From Betaproteobacteria bacterium (GTDB lineage Bacteria; Pseudomonadota; Gammaproteobacteria; Burkholderiales; SG8-41): a stretch of 9,983 nt of DNA. The notes under the pieces were generated by a model that saw only the letters and a list, made by a program, of their open reading frames with translations, had not been told where the DNA came from and did not search any database. The stretch is taken from NCBI GenBank assembly GCA_028292065.1, contig JAQGNC010000626.1, forward strand, positions 1 to 9,983, in the 5' to 3' direction. Below are positions 6,581 through 9,983 of the stretch, piece by piece (positions within the stretch are counted from its first letter, which is position 1; every line of letters begins with the position of its first letter). The position numbers were made by a program, and so were the translations under genes.

Positions 6581-7321
6581 CTACCTGCCGTATTCGAGCT
6601 TGAGCTCGACACTGTAGCGAAACCGATTCGCAGGATAAATGCTGAGCGTCACTTCGAACACGCGGTCCGCGGCGCCGACATACTGGCGCACGATTGCGAG
6701 ACCCGACGAGCCGACTTTCACTTTGAGCGCGCGGGCGGCTTCCTCGGGGATGGCGACGGCGCTGATCTCCTGCCGCACCTTCTCGGTCTTGACGCCGTAG
6801 CGCTCCTCGATCAGCGAATACACCGGCACCATGCGCTTGCCCACGTCGCCGGCGACGAGGTCGTAACGCGCGTCGATATACACCTGCTTCCACGCGATCG
6901 GCTCGCCGGTTTTCTCGTAGCGAATGGCTTCGAGCAGGCGCCACGTATCGCCGGGGTCGGCGCCCGGCAGCAGGGTCAGCGCGTCCTTCGCGCGCACGAG
7001 CTTGCGGCGCACGACCTTGAGCTCGGTGTTCTTCACGTATTCCCACAGGTCGGGAATCGCGTCCATCGCGAGCACATAGCGCGAAGCCGCCTTTGCGGCC
7101 TGGATGCGCGTGCCGAGTCCCTGGTGACGCGCGACCAGCCCGAGCTCCTGCAGCACGCGGGTCGCTTCGCGCACGGTGTGGCGGCTCACGCTGTGGCGCT
7201 CGCAAAGCTCGGCTTCGCTCGGCAGCAGCGTGCCGACCGCGAACGTCCCGGCCTCGATGCCTTTCCCGATCTCTTCGGCGAGCTCGAGGTAGCGAGGCTT
7301 CGCGCGTTTATCGCCGCGCAT
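6581..7321 (-). CDS. GntR-family transcriptional regulator, HutC type with UTRA domain
   Basis: A 246-aa DNA-binding regulator. The N-terminal winged helix-turn-helix (about residues 10-75) carries the GntR pattern LPSEAELCERHSVSRHTVREA, with SRHTVREA as recognition helix, and ends in a GLGTRI wing. The rest (about 95-240) fits a UTRA ligand-binding domain, with the typical region around GEPIAWKQVYIDARY and a final strand-rich part ending in ELKLEYGR. Such proteins are usually dimeric repressors released by a small effector. The gene lies last in a probable minus-strand operon after Bug 2 and the SDR (62-nt gap to the SDR), so it may control its own operon. There is no strong Shine-Dalgarno sequence before ATG 7321. 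The palindromes at 2162 and 2210 have GT-N4-AC spacing compatible with a HutC-type protein, making this a candidate, not a demonstrated, regulator of the dioxygenase operon. Confidence 0.9.
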   Translation of the reverse strand: MRGDKRAKPRYLELAEEIGKGIEAGTFAVGTLLPSEAELCERHSVSRHTVREATRVLQELGLVARHQGLGTRIQAAKAASRYVLAMDAIPDLWEYVKNTELKVVRRKLVRAKDALTLLPGADPGDTWRLLEAIRYEKTGEPIAWKQVYIDARYDLVAGDVGKRMVPVYSLIEERYGVKTEKVRQEISAVAIPEEAARALKVKVGSSGLAIVRQYVGAADRVFEVTLSIYPANRFRYSVELKLEYGR

Positions 7322-7383
7322 TTGCGGCGATCACGAATTTGCCCTCGCGCTGCTGAGGGTCACAACCCTGGCCGCGTCAGTTT

Positions 7384-8175
7384 TCAGACGAGCCCCCTCG
7401 CAATGCCGCCGTCGACGAGGATCGACTGGCAGTTCACGTAGCTCGCCTTGTGCGACGCGAGAAACACCACCATGGCGGCGATCTCTTCGGGTTTGCCGAA
7501 GCGCCCCATGGGAATCTCTTCGCTGAACTCGTGGATGACCGCATCGGTGCTGACGCCGCGGTCCATCGCGATCTGCTCCGCACGGGTCTTCCACAGCGAA
7601 GTCAGGGTGCGTCCCGGCGAGACCGAGTTGACGCGGATATTGTGTTTCTGAAACTCGACGCCGAGGGTTTTGACGAGCGCGATCAGCCCCGCTTTGTGGA
7701 CGTTGGAGACGACCTGGTTCGGATACGGCATCCGCGCGCCCGCCGCGCCGAGTATCACGATGCGCCCGGCGCCCGACTTTTCCAGCAACGGCACCATCGC
7801 GCGAATCACGCGCACCGTGCCGAGCACGTTGAATTCGTAGTTCTCGAGCCACGCGGCGTCGTCGAGGTCCTCGAACAGGGCGCGGCGGCTTCCGCCGACC
7901 GCGTTGACGAGGATGTCGAGCCTGGGCGCTGCTTCCGCGACCCACGCCTTAAGCGCTTCGACGTCTGCCGCTTTCGTGATGTCAGCAGCGAAGCTTCGCA
8001 CTTTGCGCCCGGTCGACGCATGAAGCTCGCGCGCCGCCGCTTCGAGCTTTTGCGCGTTGCGCGAACAGATCAGGACATGCACACCTTCTTCGAGCAGCGC
8101 TTTGGCGGTCTCGTAGCCGATGCCTTCGCTCGCGCCGACGACGAGAGCGGTTTCACTTTCAATTCCCAGATTCAT
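7384..8175 (-). CDS. Atypical SDR-family oxidoreductase (BKR-like), catalytic residues replaced
   Basis: A 263-aa short-chain dehydrogenase/reductase-fold protein. The nucleotide-binding half is good: the Gly-rich motif GASEGIG at residues 14-20, an acidic ADIT segment near 64-67, NAVGG at 91-95 and the structural Asn116 in NVLGT. The catalytic half departs from the family. Counting back from Lys161 in SNVHKAG, the position of the catalytic Tyr (K-4) is Ser157 and the position of the catalytic Ser (K-17) is Ala144. This resembles the subgroup of beta-ketoacyl-reductase-like SDRs known to lack a perfect catalytic tetrad, often with an SNVxRAG motif. It may use another residue or have a non-classical role. 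PGR near NSVSPG and the C-terminal SILVDGG are typical. It starts 70 nt after the Bug 2 stop. The region before ATG 8175 is extremely G-rich on the coding strand, with GGGG 4 nt before the start serving as a weak ribosome site. Confidence 0.88.
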   Translation of the reverse strand: MNLGIESETALVVGASEGIGYETAKALLEEGVHVLICSRNAQKLEAAARELHASTGRKVRSFAADITKAADVEALKAWVAEAAPRLDILVNAVGGSRRALFEDLDDAAWLENYEFNVLGTVRVIRAMVPLLEKSGAGRIVILGAAGARMPYPNQVVSNVHKAGLIALVKTLGVEFQKHNIRVNSVSPGRTLTSLWKTRAEQIAMDRGVSTDAVIHEFSEEIPMGRFGKPEEIAAMVVFLASHKASYVNCQSILVDGGIARGLV

Positions 8176-8179
8176 TTAA

Positions 8180-8205
8180 CCCCTTTCCCCTTTTCCCCTC
8201 ACCCC
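8180..8205 (-). promoter_or_regulatory. Predicted G-quadruplex in the SDR leader
   Basis: On the coding strand, four runs of four G (8202-8205, 8195-8198, 8187-8190, 8180-8183) are separated by loops of 3, 4 and 3 nt (TGA, AAAA, AAA). This satisfies the usual G-quadruplex pattern with four tetrads. It ends 4 nt before ATG 8175 and includes the only G-rich sequence that could bind the ribosome, so folding of the mRNA could hide the start. The pattern is directly visible; folding and effect are inferred. Confidence 0.6.
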
Positions 8206-8207
8206 AA

Positions 8208-8241
8208 CCCTCATCCCTCATCCCTCATCCCTCATCCCTCA
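8208..8241. repeat. Heptanucleotide tandem repeat, about 4.9 copies
   Basis: CCCTCAT is repeated four full times (8208-8235) plus six bases of a fifth (8236-8241); on the minus strand this reads ATGAGGG. It lies between the Bug 2 stop and the SDR start. Each unit carries both an ATG and a GAGGG on the transcribed strand. The unit length is not a multiple of three, and such short repeats can vary in copy number. Confidence 0.9.
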
Positions 8242-8245
8242 AACG

Positions 8246-9208
8246 TCACTCGATCTTCGCCCCCGTCAGCTGAATCAGCTTCCCGTATTTTTCGTAATCG
8301 ATTCCGATCTGGCGGTTCATCTCGTCGGGGGTGCTGGGCCACGGGTCGAGGGCCTGGCTCACGAGCTTGTCCTGCACGTCGCGCTGGGCAAGCACTTTGT
8401 TGATCTCGCCGTTGAGGCGATCGATGATCGGCTTCGGCGTTCCGGCGGGTGCGAACACCGCGATCCACGGCGACATCTCGTAACCTTTGACGCTGTCTCC
8501 GATGGGCGGTACACCGGGCAGGCTTCTGGAAGGTTTGGCCGATGTCACGCCGAGCGCTTTCAGCCGGCCTGCGCGCAGCTGGTTGATCACGCTCGCGATG
8601 GTGGCGAGCGACGCCTGCGCCTCGCCCGCGAGCAGCGCGGTCACCTGCGGCCCGCCGCCTTTATACGGCACGTGTACGACGTTGATCCCGGTCATCGACG
8701 AGAGCAGCGCCATCGACAAGTGCGGGTTGCTGCCGTTGCCCGATGTCGAATAGAGGATCTGGCCGGGGCGAGCCTTCGCGAGCGCGATGAAGTCCTTCAC
8801 CGATTTCGCCGGCAGCGAAGGATGCACCGTCAGCACGCCGGGCTGGCCCGACAGCATGCCGACACCGGTGAAGTCCTTGACCACGTCGTAAGGGAGCTTC
8901 TTGTAGAGGTGGGCGTTGCCGACGTGGGTCGTCGAATGCACCATGATCGTGTAACCGTCGGGCGCCGCCTTGGCGACGGCGTCCGCGCCGATCGAGCCTG
9001 CCGCGCCGCCGCGGTTGTCGACGATGAACTGCTGGCCCGTCGCCTCGCCGAGCTTCTGCATGACGATGCGTCCGACCACGTCGTTGGAGCCGCCCGGCGG
9101 CCAGGGAATCACCACACGCACGGTCTTCGCCGGATAGCTTTGCGCAACCGCCGCCAATGGAACACACGCAACGGCAACGGCCGCTGCCAGACGTACGATG
9201 ACCCACAT
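8246..9208 (-). CDS. Bug/TctC-family periplasmic solute-binding protein 2
   Basis: A 320-aa TTT-type periplasmic binding protein. Residues 1-22 form a hydrophobic signal peptide ending AVA before QSYPAK, without a lipobox. The hallmark motifs follow in order: VVIPWPPGGSND, AAPDGYTI, STSGNGSNPH, VVHVPYKGGGP, GRLKALGVTS and a C-terminal LTGAKIE. ATG 9208 has AGGAG 7 nt upstream (9216-9220 complement) and a good promoter 45-73 nt upstream, making it the first gene of a probable operon with the SDR and the GntR gene. Compared with Bug 1 it has PW rather than PF in the first motif and its C terminus is much closer to Bug 3, so 2 and 3 look like a tandem duplication. No permease gene is present. 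The ligand is unknown; carboxylates are usual for the family. Confidence 0.93.
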   Translation of the reverse strand: MWVIVRLAAAVAVACVPLAAVAQSYPAKTVRVVIPWPPGGSNDVVGRIVMQKLGEATGQQFIVDNRGGAAGSIGADAVAKAAPDGYTIMVHSTTHVGNAHLYKKLPYDVVKDFTGVGMLSGQPGVLTVHPSLPAKSVKDFIALAKARPGQILYSTSGNGSNPHLSMALLSSMTGINVVHVPYKGGGPQVTALLAGEAQASLATIASVINQLRAGRLKALGVTSAKPSRSLPGVPPIGDSVKGYEMSPWIAVFAPAGTPKPIIDRLNGEINKVLAQRDVQDKLVSQALDPWPSTPDEMNRQIGIDYEKYGKLIQLTGAKIE

Positions 9209-9252
9209 GCGGTTTCTCCTCGGGATTTGCTGCCGACGTGCTGCGACTACCT

Positions 9253-9281
9253 ATTATCAGGCACCGCGGGATGAGCGACAA
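9253..9281 (-). promoter_or_regulatory. Sigma70-type promoter of the Bug 2-SDR-GntR operon
   Basis: Reading the minus strand, TTGTCG (9281-9276) is followed after 17 bp by GATAAT (9258-9253). The -10 matches consensus at five of six bases and the -35 at four of six. The predicted start near 9246 gives a leader of about 38 nt before ATG 9208. No copy of the 16-bp palindrome seen at 2162 and 2210 is present here. Confidence 0.6.
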
Positions 9282-9400
9282 CGCGTCGCCTCCGAAGCAA
9301 TTCAAAAGCAGGAAAGAAGGACGCCAAGCAGCTCGGTCAGCGTTGCTCGCGAGCGAGCGATTCCTGCGCCGCACGCCGTCCGCTGCCTTATCTTCATGCG

Positions 9401-9433
9401 CCTTTGCGTCCCTGGTCTTTCCTTTGCGTCCCT
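9401..9433. repeat. 13-bp direct repeat CCTTTGCGTCCCT
   Basis: Two exact copies at 9401-9413 and 9421-9433, 20 bp apart, in the 262-nt gap between Bug 3 and Bug 2. The gap also holds the Bug 2 promoter; I see no gene, RNA or clear terminator in the rest. Confidence 0.7.
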
Positions 9434-9470
9434 TGCATTCCTGCTTTCCAGCTCTTGAGCGTCAGAAGCC

Positions 9471-9983
9471 TCAGTCGATCTTTGCGCCGGTGAGCTTGAT
9501 CACTTTCTCGTACTTGTCGTAGTCCGACTTCAGCCGCCTCGCGAACTGCTCCGGGCTCATGAACATCGGCTCCAGGCTCTGGCTCCTGAGCTTCTCGGCC
9601 GCGTCGGGCATACGCAGTATTTTCTGGATGTCGGCGTTGAGCTTGTCGACGACGGCCTTCGGCATTCCCGCGGGGCCGAGCGCGCCGATCCACGCGGTGA
9701 ACTCGTAGCCGGTCACACCCGCTTCTGCGAGCGTGGGGATCTGCGGCAGGATGTCGATGCGGTAATCGGACGTGATCGCGAGCGCGCGCACGCGCCTGTT
9801 GGCGATCTGCTGCAACACCGCGCCTATCGTCGCCATCTGCGCCTGGGTCTCTCCCGAGGCGATCGAGATCGCCGCCGGTCCGCCGCCTTTGTAGGGCACG
9901 TGCACCAGCTTGATGTCGGACATCGCGGCGAAGAGCGCCATGGTCAGGTGCACGAAGCTGCCGTTGCCCGACGAGCCGTAAGT
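9471..9983 (-). CDS. Bug/TctC-family periplasmic solute-binding protein 3 (5' partial)
   Basis: The last 170 residues of a third TTT-type binding protein; the gene runs off the right edge, so its start and signal peptide are not visible. The frame is open to the last base and begins TYGSSGNGSF, a standard central motif of the family, so the first in-frame GTG near 9953 is internal and not a start. VHVPYKGGGP, RRVRALAITS and the ending LTGAKID follow. It shares many aligned residues with Bug 2 over this region, including DYDKYEKVIKLTGAKID against DYEKYGKLIQLTGAKIE, suggesting a local tandem duplication. It lies on the same strand as Bug 2, 262 nt upstream, but Bug 2 has its own promoter. The ligand is unknown. 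Confidence 0.92.
   Translation of the reverse strand, partial: TYGSSGNGSFVHLTMALFAAMSDIKLVHVPYKGGGPAAISIASGETQAQMATIGAVLQQIANRRVRALAITSDYRIDILPQIPTLAEAGVTGYEFTAWIGALGPAGMPKAVVDKLNADIQKILRMPDAAEKLRSQSLEPMFMSPEQFARRLKSDYDKYEKVIKLTGAKID

Noticed and set aside
6107..7441. A 444-codon plus-strand frame crossing the amidase end and the GntR gene
   Set aside because: Antisense shadow of the GntR gene and out-of-frame over the amidase; composition is Arg/His/Ala-rich and no motif is visible.
7450..8403. A 317-codon plus-strand frame opposite the SDR
   Set aside because: Shadow of the SDR on the other strand; it also runs through the heptamer repeat as Pro/His/Ser low-complexity sequence.

Overview
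This window is a GC-rich stretch of bacterial chromosome, most likely from a betaproteobacterium of the Burkholderiales or a close relative. The best evidence is two complete and one partial gene for Bug/TctC-type periplasmic solute-binding proteins, a family strongly expanded in that group. They sit beside typical accessory catabolic genes: a ThDP enzyme, a TauD/TfdA dioxygenase, an amidase, an SDR and a GntR regulator. The assignment is inferred from gene content; no rRNA, tRNA or other phylogenetic marker is present.

Layout. Positions 1-2131 (+): a ThDP-dependent enzyme resembling benzoylformate decarboxylase, cut by the left edge, followed 7 nt later by an unrecognised 180-aa protein. Positions 2132-2264: a regulatory region with a good sigma70-type promoter flanked by two identical perfect 16-bp palindromes. 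Positions 2265-3834 (+): a TauD/TfdA-family Fe(II)/2-oxoglutarate dioxygenase and, 1 nt later, a protein made of two tandem EthD-like ferredoxin-fold repeats. Positions 3835-4021: a convergent gap with six copies of a 13-bp palindrome at 22-bp spacing. Positions 4022-4987 (-): Bug protein 1, divergent from an amidase-signature enzyme at 5145-6521 (+). Positions 6581-9208 (-): a probable operon reading Bug protein 2, an atypical SDR lacking the usual catalytic residues, then a GntR/HutC-type regulator with a UTRA domain. Positions 9471-9983 (-): the C-terminal half of Bug protein 3, cut by the right edge.

How the genes may work together (inference). Bug proteins capture organic acids or amides in the periplasm. 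The amidase, dioxygenase, SDR and ThDP decarboxylase/lyase are the kinds of enzyme that process such substrates in the cytoplasm. The UTRA regulator is a plausible, unproven candidate for the palindromes ahead of the dioxygenase. No TctA/TctB membrane subunits are in the window, so the Bug proteins are orphans here. The substrates cannot be read from the sequence.

I do not see a clearly new defence, mobile or RNA system. The parts most worth following up are the operator-promoter-operator module at 2160-2227, the palindrome array at 3851-3972, the G-rich leader of the SDR at 8176-8241, and the replaced active-site residues in the SDR and the ThDP enzyme.
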